A stretch of 64,000 nucleotides of DNA, from assembly GCF_964204645.1 (NCBI RefSeq), contig NC_134034.1:2078072-2142071 (forward strand). Direction: 5' to 3'. The translations under genes were made by a program, and so were the position numbers. The stretch is from Tubulanus polymorphus. Its lineage: Eukaryota; Nemertea; Palaeonemertea; Tubulaniformes; Tubulanidae. Shown in pieces: positions 23,743-36,200 of this stretch. The notes under the pieces are model-generated. The model did not search any database. It saw nothing but the letters and a program-made list of their open reading frames with translations, and was not told the DNA's origin. Every line of letters begins with the position of its first letter. The first letter of the stretch is position 1.

Positions 23743-25080
23743 TTACGATATATTAGTATTTCTGATTTTATTTTCTCTTCTAAACTTTGCTATTTGATTT
23801 TTAAATTCTAGTATAGGGGGTATAGGTATAACGTTTTTATGCTTAGTTTGGTTTCTGTGTTTCCAAATGATGAATTTATAGGTTGTGATAAATATATTGG
23901 CGTTGTTCTCAGCCTGTTTGTCTTTGTACTTAAATTTAGGATGAAAGAAAAATATCAGTTCCCTATCGAGGGTATTGTTCAATAAGGTATCTGAACTCGT
24001 ATTTTTCAGATATTCAAGCAGAGAAGTTTTTATGGGTTGTATATGTTGACACAGTATAAAGGTGTGATCTAAGGTTTCTTTTTGATTACAGTGTGGGCAG
24101 AAGGCAATGTATTTACCCTTTGACATGGGTAGTACATCATGTACAATCCTGTAGTTCAGTTCCTGGAAGTTGTCAGGCATTGTTTTTGACCAGATGATTT
24201 TCCAAATTTTTTCGTTGATTAGATGAGGGTTTCTTCTTTGGATGTTAATTTTAATTTTTTCAAATTTAATAAGGTGTAGGTATAGAGTTTTCAAAGTGTC
24301 TGTCGGTTGGGTCAGGTCATATCCATTGTCTTTGATCTCTTGTTGTAGTAGATTGAGTATCTGATAGTCTGGTCGAGTGGTTAGTTTTAATGGAATGTGT
24401 CTTATATCAATATTAGGGATAATTTTCTTGATCTTTAATGATCCAAAGGCATAAATAGTGAAGTCAGCCCATTGTGGATATATGTGTTGCATGGTTAGCT
24501 GTTTTAGTCTAATAATTTTTTGGAAGAGGTGTGCTTTGGCTTTTTGTTTTATATTCGTAACTCCACATCCTCCTTTATCTAATGGTAGGTACATTGTTTC
24601 TCGAGATATTGTCGGCATTTTATTGTTCCAAATGAAGTTAAATAATTCTCCTTGGAGTTTTTGTTCATACATTTGGGGGAGTGGGATAAATTTTGTTATG
24701 TACCATAGTGTGCTGAGAATATAAGTGTTAGCTAAAGTCGCTCTCTGTCTAAAGTTGATGTTTCTAATTGTCATTATTTTAAAAGTATTGGTAATTTTTT
24801 CCAAGAGAGGTGTCCATAATTCTGAATTTGTCACTTTCCCAATTTTTAGTCCTAAAATCTTAATAAAGTCTTTAATATATTCTGTCGGGTATATATATTG
24901 TGGTTTAGGGTTTATCGAAAGTATTTCTGTTTTTACGGTATTTATTTTGGAGCCGGAGGCTTTACTGTATTCGTTAAAAGTTTCAAAGGTCGCATGCATC
25001 TCATTTGGAGATCTAATAAAAACATTCGTGTCGTCAGCATATTGGGTTAGTTTAGTTAAATTTTTACCGCCAGGATGCAT
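23743..25080 (-). CDS. LINE ORF2 fragment: reverse transcriptase core to C-terminus
   Basis: This is an uninterrupted 445-codon frame. It begins just before the RT active-site motif QYADDTNVF (the YADD box), continues through the thumb region (KASGSKINTVKTEIL, then ILGLKIG), and includes a conserved LDKGGCGVTNI segment typical of L1/Tx1-type elements. Near the C-terminus CPHCNQKETLDHTFILC matches the cysteine-histidine motif that ends many LINE ORF2 proteins. The frame remains open upstream of the ATG (HCTKTGI), so the ATG is an internal Met and the product is a truncated fragment. It is not a host gene. It would lack endonuclease and the N-terminal RT blocks and so should be inactive. Confidence 0.9.
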   Translation of the reverse strand: MHPGGKNLTKLTQYADDTNVFIRSPNEMHATFETFNEYSKASGSKINTVKTEILSINPKPQYIYPTEYIKDFIKILGLKIGKVTNSELWTPLLEKITNTFKIMTIRNINFRQRATLANTYILSTLWYITKFIPLPQMYEQKLQGELFNFIWNNKMPTISRETMYLPLDKGGCGVTNIKQKAKAHLFQKIIRLKQLTMQHIYPQWADFTIYAFGSLKIKKIIPNIDIRHIPLKLTTRPDYQILNLLQQEIKDNGYDLTQPTDTLKTLYLHLIKFEKIKINIQRRNPHLINEKIWKIIWSKTMPDNFQELNYRIVHDVLPMSKGKYIAFCPHCNQKETLDHTFILCQHIQPIKTSLLEYLKNTSSDTLLNNTLDRELIFFFHPKFKYKDKQAENNANIFITTYKFIIWKHRNQTKHKNVIPIPPILEFKNQIAKFRRENKIRNTNIS

Positions 25081-26194
25081 TATACCAGTCTTTGTGCAAT
25101 GACAGGCCTCGCCATAGGGGCACCGCCTTCCAGATCACGGTGAGCACCCCTGTGCCAGGTAAGTATGCTTACGTAACGTCAATATTTCTATATATACGAC
25201 TGACCTTCTTGGTACCTGACCGGTGTCCAGATTATGCAATAAACAATCAATTCTATTCAGTTTTACCAAAATCATTAAAGACATGGAATTTGACTTGGAA
25301 TTCTACGCAGTTGGTGATATTTTTGCCGATATTGATCAAAGCGTTTATGAATATGTACTTTGTAACGATATTCCGCCGTACACAATTAAAATCTAGCATC
25401 TGGTTATACCGTTATTTGCCGCTACGTGGCGCTAGTAAAAATTCGTCCAAAATATGCATGAATAGTCTCAATTAGTTACTATGTCATTTCTGTTCATTCA
25501 AACAAGTCTATTGTGTCATTGAGTTTGTAATTTTTCTACCGTGTTAGCAAATCTTTAAATGTTGTGTTGCCCCTTTGATACCTGTGATGGGCTCGAGTGT
25601 TCAAATGAATTGATAATAAATTGAAAGTATGTTTCCTATTGAATTTGTTGACTTATAAATTGTTTTTTTTTTTGTTAGTATCACCCTATGAATGTGAGTT
25701 GTGGAGCAACAAATACTAATAATATGGATATTAAATCAAGCAACATAGATTTTCATGATGTATTATGTCAACGAACTGCTGAGCTCAGGATGATAAAATG
25801 TCTTATGTCTGGTGTTTGTAGATCATTTCCATTCTCAAATGTCTCAGGTGAAGTTCTGAACACGTATGAAGTGTGGATGATCAGTTTTTGAAAGTGCGCT
25901 GATAAAATGTCTAATGTCTGGTGTTTGTAGTTCATTTCCAATTAGAAATGTCTCAGGTGAAGCACTGAACACATGTGAAGTGTGGACGATCAGTTTTTGA
26001 AAGTGTGCTGCTAAAATGTTTAATATCTGGTGTTTGTAGTTCATTTCCAATTAGAAATGTCTCAGGTGAAGTAATGAACTCATGTGAAGCGTGGACAAAA
26101 TGTATAATGTTTGTTTTTCATTTTCAATTAAAAATTGCCTCTGAAGTCCTTAACACACGCGAATTCTGGATGACCAAAAATTGGAAGGATTCCA

Positions 26195-26335
26195 GGGGCC
26201 AGTTGCACACTTGTGACTTAAGTCTATAAGTCGTCTTAAATCTTAAAACCGGTCTTAAGTGTTTAGATTAGCTTTAGAACTAAGTTGGTCTTAGACCGGT
26301 CTTGAGTCTGAAGCCATGACTATGCAACCGGCCCC
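26195..26335. mobile_element. GGCCGGTT-ended MITE, 141 bp
   Basis: The left end is GGGGCCAGTTGCACAC and the right end is CATGACTATGCAACCGGCCC, an inverted pair. The interior is rich in CTTAAG and TGGTCTTAGACCGGTCTT and is itself quasi-palindromic. It belongs to the same family as 43890-44029. Confidence 0.8.
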
Positions 26336-26658
26336 AGGTGATAAAGTATAACTGGGGGATCGGGGGATCGAACTCGAGTCTCAGCCATTACTATGAAACC
26401 GACCCCTGGTGATAAAGTATAACAACTGGAGGATCGGGGGATCGAACTCGATAGGGAAAGCAACACCGTTACTTAAGGACCGACTAAAATTTACGAATTG
26501 AAAGTACACCTTTTTTTTATATTATAACAATCATTTATTCATTTTTATTCATGATTCGTGTAATCTTTTTTTTTTCAAATTCAAATACAGAAACATTTCA
26601 CATGAACAAAGAACATGTTATACGTTTATTATAATAGAAAATATCCATCGGAGCCACA

Positions 26659-26693
<35 letters not shown>

Positions 26694-27948
26694 CGTAATA
26701 ATAGCGGTCGTTATGATGATGACGTCACCAGATTTTTACAAACGAATCTACGTACATAATATGAGCCTATAATCACTTGCATTAAGACGTTACCCCTATT
26801 AGACTACGTAAAAATCCTCGCGTAAAACTGGCTAGCGTTTGGGCCGTAAATATATTTCGCCGAGTTGAGAATCAACGGGCCAGCTCTCGGGAGATAACCC
26901 TCCGTTTTAACTCCAAAACTCACATCTATCGAACTGCCCCCCCCCCTCGGTCTCAACAGTTGGTTTCTGTTCGATCGATCTCGGGAGCAATCAAATCAGA
27001 TTGCTCCAATGTTGGATAAATGCTGCAGCGACGATGTTTGTTTATTTGCCTAGCACTTCAGGAACTGGTTCCATAGTCAAGACTAAAATCCGAAAGTGAT
27101 CATGAATCTTACACATCTTACATTGGTGCTGTTTATCTCGGTAAACCATAAATTCGGTATTTTTTGTAATAAAATCTGTATCATCTATATATTACACTCA
27201 GTTTCTAATTCGGTGACCTCTTAATTGGGAAAACAGATCCAGCTCCAAACTGTACTGACTGTTACATTGGCAATTGCCTATTTCTCAAAATCGAAGGAGT
27301 TTTAAACGCGTTCCTGACATTTTGCTCAAATCAACAGAGTTTAAAGAACCTCAAAAAGCATTTACGGTTTAAAAACGGGTTTTTAAGGAATCACGTGACC
27401 CGTAGTCTTAAGACCGGTCATGAATTGTCAGATTGACTGAAGAACTAAGATGGTCCAACTCTTAGACCGCCGTTATGTCGAGGCCATGACTATGGAACCT
27501 GCCGTTCTGAACGAGTATTTTGGTAAATTCACCCGGCCTGATACCTAAGTTACCTGATTCAGCCAGTAACGAATGAGCAAATTAGGAGTCTATCAGGGGA
27601 CACTAAAATTCACCGAAGCGTTCAATCGCGACCCTAGCAATCGTCGGGAAACCTACGACTTCCCTCGGAGATACTTAAATTCGAAGTTAATTCCGATCGA
27701 CACAGGGCGCCGTAGCCGCAGCCTCGCATTCCAGAGCCCAATTCATTACAATAATATACACACCAACGATATACAAAAATTCAAAAAGTTTTTTTTTTCT
27801 GCAAAAATGAGAAAAAAATGCCGATATATCCCGACCGAAGACGACCGGCCCGATTGGTAGTGTTCCGAGCTCTCCGATTGGTCGATCGGTCGAGTTAACC
27901 CGATCGTCGACCAATCAGAGATCGTTTTACATATACATGTGTATATTT

Positions 27949-27952
<4 letters not shown>

Positions 27953-28046
<94 letters not shown>
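27953..28046. repeat. AT dinucleotide microsatellite
   Basis: This is an uninterrupted TA/AT run of roughly 90 bp. It produces artificial Tyr-Ile repeat open frames. Confidence 0.95.
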
Positions 28047-28047
<1 letters not shown>

Positions 28048-28393
28048 CAGTTATTGAACACGGCACTCAAAATAGATACAATATAACTATATTATTCTGA
28101 TTTCCCATAAAAATATACAAGACAATATTACAATCTAAATATAGAGATATAGATGCACAATTAATAATAATAATAATGAAAATGAACCGCTACTATTAAT
28201 CCCGAGATATAAATCTGTTTAGATAATCCCGAGATTATCTACCTGTACTAAAGTATATCCAAAAACTGCCGTTATGAAATCGAATATCTAATCCCAAAAA
28301 GATGAATATATGCATCATTATTTACACCTCCGATTAAACAGCATTTGAGTAATAGAAGAGCCTGGCGATGCCATTTAGGGTTCCAATCTTTTA

Positions 28394-28595
28394 TAAACCC
28401 CACCAGTACAGGTGCGTTGTGAGCCCCACCAGTACAGGTGCGTTGTGAGCCCCACCAGTACAGGTGCGTTGTGAGCCCCACCGGTACAGGTACGTTGTGG
28501 GCCCCACCAGTACAGGTGCATTTTGAGCCCCCACCAGTACAGGTGCATTGTGAGCCCCACCAGTACAGGTACGTTGTAAACCATGCCGGTACAGG
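28394..28595. repeat. 26-bp minisatellite, about 8 copies
   Basis: The unit GCCCCACCAGTACAGGTGCG plus TTGTGA is repeated with small changes (CGGTACAGG, ATTTTGAGCC). Open frames across it encode a Cys-Thr-Gly-Gly type repeat on both strands. This follows from the tandem structure and is not evidence of a gene. Confidence 0.9.
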
Positions 28596-29893
28596 AGCGT
28601 TTAAATCCCAAACACAGATCGAGACACGCACAATGAACAGATACACTATAGTATGGACTATTTACAGGTCACTCTAAATGAAAATTGCTGCCAGATGTTT
28701 GTACGCTTGATTCCCGTTAACAGACGGTACAGGTGGCGCTGCTACTTCCTTCCATTATCTTATCTTATTCGAATCGACAAAATAAAAAAAGAAATGGCCA
28801 TTCACAGAAATATCAAAGCACAGAAAATTCAACTAAAAATCTTAATCAGAGAGAAATAGTTAACACATTCCCTGATATACACCATCCCCATAATTTGCTA
28901 CATATTCCAAAATGTATGTCATTTTTCATTATTCCTGAACACCAGAGGGCGCCTATTGCTGTTATAACGACAATAGTCATCAGTTGGTCATTCGGTTTCG
29001 AGTTGTTTTCGTAGGAAATTGTTTTTTCGCGGTGGTAAATGCCTTCGTAGGTTAGAGAATGAACAACTAGACATGAATAGGTTTTCAATCGAAAGGGACG
29101 CCATGTATTCATTGGTCGGAATAAGATTTTACCGCGCCGGTTGTCCGGTTTCATAGACTAAGGGCCCATCAGCCTTATATCACTTGGCTTTTAAGATTGG
29201 TTACAGAACGACAATGAGCTTAAACTAGACTTAACGTCTGAGATTGGTGATCGAACCAAGATGAGTTTAGACTGGTCTTGTATATAAGCTGCTTTGACTC
29301 TGCAACCGGCCACAGAGGGTTTGACCAGTTTTCAATTACGGTAATATCTTAAGGGTTAACCGAGAGGCCTAGTTACTTCACTGTAGCAAATATTTGCGAA
29401 ACGTGCTTAAAGCCTGGTCTATGGGCTTAAGTTCAAGGAAGGTAAGATCTTTTCAAATTAATGTTTGTAGTTAATTTTCAGATGAAGCACTGAACACAGA
29501 GAGGAGGACCCTTAAAGGGATTGAATGCGCTCGTCAAGCGACGCGGCTACGGGCCTAGTCTACAAAACCGGGGCGTCCAACGTACGACAGAATTTACGCG
29601 AACAGATGAAGAGGTACTTTACAAACATCCGATAGACGATACTGAGCCATCGTAGCCCAAAGAGCAGGAAGGCCGCGTGTGGATCCATAATCATTCTTAA
29701 CAGCACATTTTTAGTTTACACGTTTAGGAACTCGATTGTTCATATCGTCCGTCGACGCATACGCCATTAATTTGAAGGTCACGCGGAGCCAAGTTCATTA
29801 ACAACATACACAATTATCATATTCAAATACGCACAAATCGACGAACAAAAAAATACCGTAAATGAATTCGCGCGCGCGCGCGCATTACGCGCC

Positions 29894-30022
29894 GGTATAT
29901 AAACCGTTGCTAAGAAATCCCGAAGTTTTACAACAAAAATGGGACCAATAAGTTGGATGAACGGAGGCATCGAGCTCCGCAGCCTGGAACCTGAACCCCG
30001 TAAAAAAGACATTCGACATTAA
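29894..30022 (+). other. TATA box followed by a 27-codon micro-ORF
   Basis: A GC-alternating run (CGCGCGCGCG) leads into GGTATATAAACC at 29894-29905. An ATG in good context (AAAAATGG) follows at 29939 and opens a frame of 27 codons ending TAA at 30020-30022. The arrangement resembles a compact promoter and start. There is no similarity I recognise and no splice donor in frame. Confidence 0.25.
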
Positions 30023-30171
30023 ACACCGTTGTTCGCTGTTCGTTTGTCGATTAACGAGGTTAAGTGCCGAGCGCGCCTGAATAGTGGCTTCCGAGTACGG
30101 AAAGAATGGTGATAAATACGTTTGGGGGTCCAGGATGCGGATTGACGATGCCTACATCGAAGGATAGATGT

Positions 30172-30177
30172 TTTATT
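30172..30177 (-). terminator. AATAAA poly(A) signal of PAN2
   Basis: On the minus strand AATAAA lies 62-67 nt beyond the PAN2 stop codon, giving a short 3' UTR. Confidence 0.7.
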
Positions 30178-30238
30178 CTAGCAGCCCAGTGTACGCACAC
30201 ACGCGAGCGAGCGCGAGTGAGTTAGTTCTGTGGCGATT

Positions 30239-33200
30239 CTACGACGTTCTCTCCGCCGGTTCCTCGCTGCCGTCAGGAACCTTCCAGCTCAGTTTGCGGC
30301 CGCATTCGTACAAATCTTTCAGCATGTCGGCGATGAAGTGCGGACCCTTAGCTTTCTCCTCCTGGTATTTCGCGTAGAGTTTCAACGCGGTTCGCGCGTC
30401 TTCGATCGAATCGTGAGTCACGCTTTGGATGTTCGTTTCTGTAAGAGATTAATATACAGAGTCCCTACAGATCAGTGATTCCTGGATATACAGGGTCCCT
30501 ACAGATCAGTGATTCCTGGATATACAGGGTCCCTACAGATCAGTGATTCCTGGATATACAGGGTCCCTACAGATCAGTGATTACTGGATATACCGGGTCC
30601 CTACAGATCAGTGATTCCTGGATATACAGGCTCCCTACAGATCAGTGATTCCTGGATATACAGGGTCCCTACAGATCAGTGATTACTGGATATACCGGGT
30701 CCCTACAGATCAGTGATTCCTGGATATACCGGGTCCCTACAGATCAGTGATTTCTGGATATACAGGCTCCCAACAGATCAGTGATTCCTGGATATACCGG
30801 GTCCCTACAGATCAGTGATTTCTGGATATACAGGCTCCCTACAGATCAGTGATTCCTGGATATACAGGGTCCCTACGGATCAGTGATTCCTGGATATACC
30901 GGGTCCCTACAGATCAGTGATTACTGGATATACAGGGTCCCTACAGATCAGTGATTCCTGGATATACAGGGTCCCTACAGATCAGTGATTCCTGGATATA
31001 CAGGGTCCCTACAGATCAGTGATTCCTGGATATACAGGGTCCCTACAGATCAGTGATTACTGGATATACAGGGTCCCTACAGATCAGTGATTACTGGATA
31101 TACAGGGTCCCTACAGATCAGTGATTACTGGATATACAGGGTCCCTACAGATCAGTGATTCCTGGATATACAGGCTCCCTACAGATCAGTGATTCCTGGA
31201 TATACAGGCTCCCTACAGATCAGTGATTCCTGGATATACAGGGTCCCTACAGATCAGTGATTACTGGATATACCGGGTCCCTACAGATCAGTGATTCCTG
31301 GATATACAGGCTCCCTACAGATCAGTGATTCCTGGATATACAGGGTCCCTACAGATCAGTGATTACTGGATATACCGGGTCCCTACAGATCAGTGATTCC
31401 TGGATATACCGGGTCCCTACAGATCAGTGATTTCTGGATATACAGGCTCCCAACAGATCAGTGATTCCTGGATATACCGGGTCCCTACAGATCAGTGATT
31501 TCTGGATATACAGGCTCCCTACAGATCAGTGATTCCTGGATATACCGGGTCCCTACAGATCAGTGATTCCTGGATATACAGGGTCCCTACGGATCAGTGA
31601 TTCCTGGATATACCGGGTCCCTACAGATCAGTGATTACTGGATATACAGGGTCCCTACAGATCAGTGATTCCTGGATATACAGGGTCCCTACAGATCAGT
31701 GATTCCTGGATATACAGGGTCCCTACAGATCAGTGATTCCTGGATATACAGGGTCCCTACAGATCAGTGATTACTGGATATACAGGGTCCCTACAGATCA
31801 GTGATTACTGGATATACAGGGTCCCTACAGATCAGTGATTACTGGATATACAGGGTCCCTACAGATCAGTGATTACTGGATATACAGGGTCCCTACAGAT
31901 CAGTGATTCCTGGATATACAGGCTCCCTACAGATCAGTGATTCCTGGATATACAGGGTCCCTACAGATCAGTGATTCCTGGATATACAGGGTCCCTACAG
32001 ATCAGTGATTACTGGATATACAGGGTCCCTACAGATCAGTGATTCCTGGATATACAGGCTCCCTACAGATCAGTGATTCCTGGATATACAGGCTCCCTAC
32101 AGATCAGTGATTACTGGATATACAGGGTCCCTACAGATCAGTGATTCCTGGATATACAGGCTCCCTACAGATCAGTGATTCCTGGATATACCGGGTCCCT
32201 ACAGATCAGTGATTTCTGGATATACAGGGTCCCTACAGATCAGTGATTACTGGATATACAGGGTCCCTACAGATCAGTGATTACTGGATATACAGGGTCC
32301 CTACAGATCAGTGATTACTAGATATACAGGGTCCCTACAGATCAGTGATTACTGCATATACAGGGTCCCTACAGATCAGTGATTACTGGATATACAGGGT
32401 CCCTACAGATCAGTGATTCCTGGATATACAGGGTCCCTACAGATCAGTGATTCCTGGATATACAGGGTCCCTACAGATCAGTGATTACTAGATATACAGG
32501 GTCCCTACAGATCAGTGATTACTGGATATACAGGGTCCCTACAGATCAGTGATTACTGGATATACAGGGTCCCTACAGATCAGTGATTCCTGGATATACA
32601 GGGTCCCTACAGATCAGTGATTCCTGGATATACAGGGTCCCTACAGATCAGTGATTCCTGGATATACAGGGTCCCTACAGATCAGTGATTACTGGATATA
32701 CAGGGTCCCTACAGATCAGTGATTCCTGGATATACAGGGTCCCTACAGATCAGTGATTCCTGGATATACAGGGTCCCTACAGATCAGTGATTCCTGGATA
32801 TACAGGGTCCCTACAGATCAGTGATTCCTGGATATACAGGCTCCCTACAGATCAGTCATTACTGGATATACAGGGTCCCTACAGATCAGTCAATCCTGGA
32901 TATACAGGGTCCCTACAGATCAGTCAATCCTGGATATACAGGGTCCTTACAGATCAGTCAATCCTGGATATACAGGGTCCCTACAGATCAGTCATTACTG
33001 GATATACAGGGTCCCTACAGATCAGTGATTCCTGGATATACAGGCTCCCTACAGATCAGTCATTACTGGATATACAGGCTCCCTACAGATCAGTGACTCC
33101 ATGAAATAATAAATGTGAGATAATCATTCGGTCAAACGTCCCGATGACCTCATCAAACTGATTTATAATCTCGGTTATAGCTACAATTGGATGAAGGGTT

Positions 33201-36200
33201 ATCGTGTATGTAACTTACTGAGGAAGTACCAGGCTAGAAACTTTAATGAGATCATTCGCTGTCTCGGTAAATGGAATAATTCAACCGTATCGAATACTTG
33301 TTGTTTAGGGACCTAGAAAATACGACAAAAAAACAAATTCATTAGAATATATCGAAATCGACACATACGATGACGATAACAACAGAACAGGTGTCAAACC
33401 CGTAGCCTGGAAGTCAGCCCCTCGGACACTTACAATTGTAATATGTGAAGTGTGGATGATCAATTTTTGAAAGTAGTGTGCTGATAAAATGTCTAATGCC
33501 TGATGTTTGTAGTTCATTTTCAATCAAAAAGTTCTGAACACATGTAAAGTGTGGATGATCAGTTTTTGAAAGTGTGCTCATAAAATGTCTAATGCCTGGT
33601 GTTTGTAATTCATTTTCAATCAAAAAGTCCTGAACACATGTAAAGTGTGGATGATCAGTTTTTGAAAGTGTGCTAATAAAATGTGTAATGCCTGGTGTTT
33701 GTAGTTCATTTTCAATCAAAAAGTCCTGAATGTAACAGGAAGAAACATCTGTCCTTCCCGAGATTCGAACACTCGATGCCTGGCGTCCAAGGCAGACGCT
33801 CTACCGCTGAGCCAAAGGGAATATTCCCGCTAGCTGAGCTAGTACGAACGCTTTTATACACCCTGTCACATGAACATATGTGAAGTGTGGACGATCAGTT
33901 TTTGTGGAATAGTGATGAAATGTCTGGTGTTTGTACTAGTGTATCCAATGTCCGAAAGGCTGCTGGTCGACACGCCAGGGCTACTAGTCAGCCTCGGGGC
34001 TACACTTCGACATCCCCAGGGTGGCTGGTCAACACACTTGGGCTGCCGGTCGACGCCGCGATACTTACGACGATGTTGATGACTCGGAAGTCTTTTTTCA
34101 GTCCGTGACCGACGAACACGACGCCGCTGTCGACGAGGTATCTCAATTTCACGTACGTCGACTTCAACGTCGTCAGGTGTTTCGACGAGAAGTTCGCGTC
34201 CAAATCGCCGGGTTTGATTCCGGAGAACTGCGTCAGATAATCGACGACCTGTTCCTGCGTTGATATGTAATCGTCCAAAAACGGTTCGCCGACTTTATCT
34301 CCGCCCCTGCGAAATAAACACGTCAAATTTATTTTCAAACGTACGTTCGCGCATTTCTATCGCCGTTGGATTTCCGCGACCAGACCAATGGCCGATATTT
34401 CGATATTCTTCCACCAGGTGGTGCTGGATTGTGGGGGTAGATGATTTACGATTTCTCATAATAACTACATTTATTTATTTACCGCTCTCCACCCTCCGCC
34501 TATTAGAGTTAGGTTCACATAAAACATATACATCTTCCCTATTGCCCCCCCAAATTAAATCCTTTAAATCCTGGCGCTCTCCACTGCCTATTAGAGTTAG
34601 GTTCACATAAAACATATACATCGTCCCTATTGCCCCCCCAAATTAAATCCTTTATAATCTTTTAAATCCTGGCGGTGGCGTTGTTCCTTCTACCGCCAGG
34701 GGGCATTGCATTTTGAACCACCAGAAGGCCTTGTACCCTTCGCCACCAGATGGTGTAGACCTTTCGCAGGATGGCCACTTTTACTTGATTGCTTTCCCCT
34801 GACTATTTATTCCCTGACACGCACGTTATTTTCCCTGACTTGATCTGCTAAGAATCCGATCAATTAACTCAGTCAAATGCATAAGATATGGAACAAAAAT
34901 GATTTTACGCGCGATCTAGCAATCTCAACAGATTTCTACGACTTTTCCCTGATTTTTAGCTTTTTACCGATCCCCGACCTTTTTTCTTTAAAGAAAAGAA
35001 ACTTCCCCGACCGTTTCGCCCCGATTTCCTCGTTAGTGGCGCCACCCGGTTGCGTCTTACCCTCGGACGCACGTAATTCGCGCGCACGTCATCTGCGACG
35101 GTTTGATCGTCGACTTCGTGCCGTCGCTGCGTATCTCCGCCTCTTCCTGATTCAACGTGACGAACTCGGCGTCGAGCCCGACGAGGTCGCCCTTGCCGGG
35201 ACACTCCTCAGGCAGCAGATGAGTGAACGTCAACTGTCTCCGGCGCGGACTGACGATCGAGCCGTAGTCGAACAAAACGTCTTTATTAATCGGGTTATCC
35301 ACTGAAAAACGAGGCGCACACATCGTTAACCCTTACAGCGCTGACTAATTCATACAGAAAGTAATTCAATTCTAAAAAAATTCAACCCAAGTGTGTTGAA
35401 TAACGGGCAGATGGCGCTAGTGCATTTACACTGCAGTGCGGTGTATCGTTAGTTACTAGTATTTCACTATGTTTGACAGTTGCTGCCATTTTCCAAACGC
35501 GATTAAAACTATTTACTCATTACATCAATACACCGCGATGCGATGTACTAACGAAGTCCGTCGTGGTTTTATGCGTCACACTGCGGTGTAGGCGCACTGA
35601 AAGCCAAGGGGGTTCAATTGAAAATTGGTCCTGAAAATGGCTACAAGGACTCTTAAGAAGTTAAAACAATTGAAATTGTTTATGCAGCAGATCGGAAGAA
35701 AATCTGCGGCTGGTTTTACAGACTAATGTCAACGTTGAGCGTCGAGGCTTTCCTCGATTCCCTGGAACCCTGGCTTTAAGGATAATACCAGTTCATAAAA
35801 CTACCCCCCCCCTCCTCCGCCGGGACTTTATTTCGCAGTCAGAAATGTTACCCATACACTAGTCTATCTCACTTACCTTTATAAGGATATAGTTTCGGGA
35901 GGTCGCTTTTCATGAAATAAATACAGCACGGAATCTTCCAGTCCAACGTGAAATGCACCGCTTCGTGCTGAAAAATACGAGAACAGGTTTTACGCATTTT
36001 TTCAGGTTTTCACTTCGTTCACCGATTCAGTTAATACACGTAGCACGTCAATCGGAATTCTAGTATCACGAGTTCCCGCAATGAAATCCGCCCTTCGTTA
36101 AGGACTATTCATGAAGCGACCGATTCTACTTCGAAACCAAACTTGATAAATGAAATCGGGCCGTTTACCATTGATGGTATCAATTAACCCTTTCAGTGCT

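Larger units (their letters stand above)
21204..25092 (-). mobile_element. 5'-truncated L1/Tx1-like LINE insertion
   Basis: Read on the minus strand, the insertion has an ORF2 C-terminal segment (25080-23743), a 2.5-kb 3' UTR, and a poly(A) tail seen as about 36 T at 21205-21239. ACCAGTCT occurs immediately outside the poly(T) (about 21194-21202) and again at the truncated end (25083-25090). It is a plausible 8-bp target site duplication, although part of it could be coincidence. The open frame is undamaged, so the insertion looks young. The 5' half (endonuclease and N-terminal RT) is missing, as in most LINE copies. Confidence 0.85.
25093..30170. other. Repeat-rich spacer downstream of PAN2
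   Basis: No conserved coding exon was found on either strand. The spacer holds 105-bp repeat copies (25770-26180), a GGCCGGTT MITE (26195-26335), an ATA microsatellite (about 26660-26690), a dispersed repeat (27080-27290), an AT dinucleotide run (about 27953-28046) and a 26-bp minisatellite (28394-28590). A TATA-linked micro-ORF lies at 29939-30022. Several 60-106 codon frames here are repeat translations or lack support. Confidence 0.6.

Noticed and set aside
24458-25102. Hydrophobic plus-strand frames opposite the LINE ORF
   Set aside because: They are antisense shadows of the ORF2 reading frame, which has clear RT motifs.
27573-27860. 95-codon plus-strand frame
   Set aside because: It has no similarity I recognise, no matching splice sites and a poly-T/poly-A interrupted composition; it is probably fortuitous.
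27746-28066. 106-codon minus-strand frame with a Tyr-Ile run
   Set aside because: Most of it is the AT dinucleotide microsatellite.
28272-28646. Cys/Gly/Thr repeat open frame of about 124 codons on the minus strand
   Set aside because: It is generated by the 26-bp minisatellite and is open on both strands, with no splice or promoter context.
30454-33097. CRISPR-like direct repeat array
   Set aside because: The 34-bp units are contiguous with no unique spacers, lie in an intron of an animal gene and show satellite-type block duplication.
32787-33104. Open frames of about 90-105 codons encoding a GYTGSLQIS / IYRLPTDQS repeat
   Set aside because: They are translations of the 34-bp satellite; three units make 34 codons, so stop-free frames arise automatically.
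33751-33820. Functional tRNA gene on the minus strand
   Set aside because: The D arm and B box are good, but the anticodon stem has two mismatches and the acceptor stem one; it is better read as a SINE head.
34021-35305. Plus-strand frames of 80-142 codons
   Set aside because: They are shadows of PAN2 exons 34306-34069 and 35301-35061 on the opposite strand.
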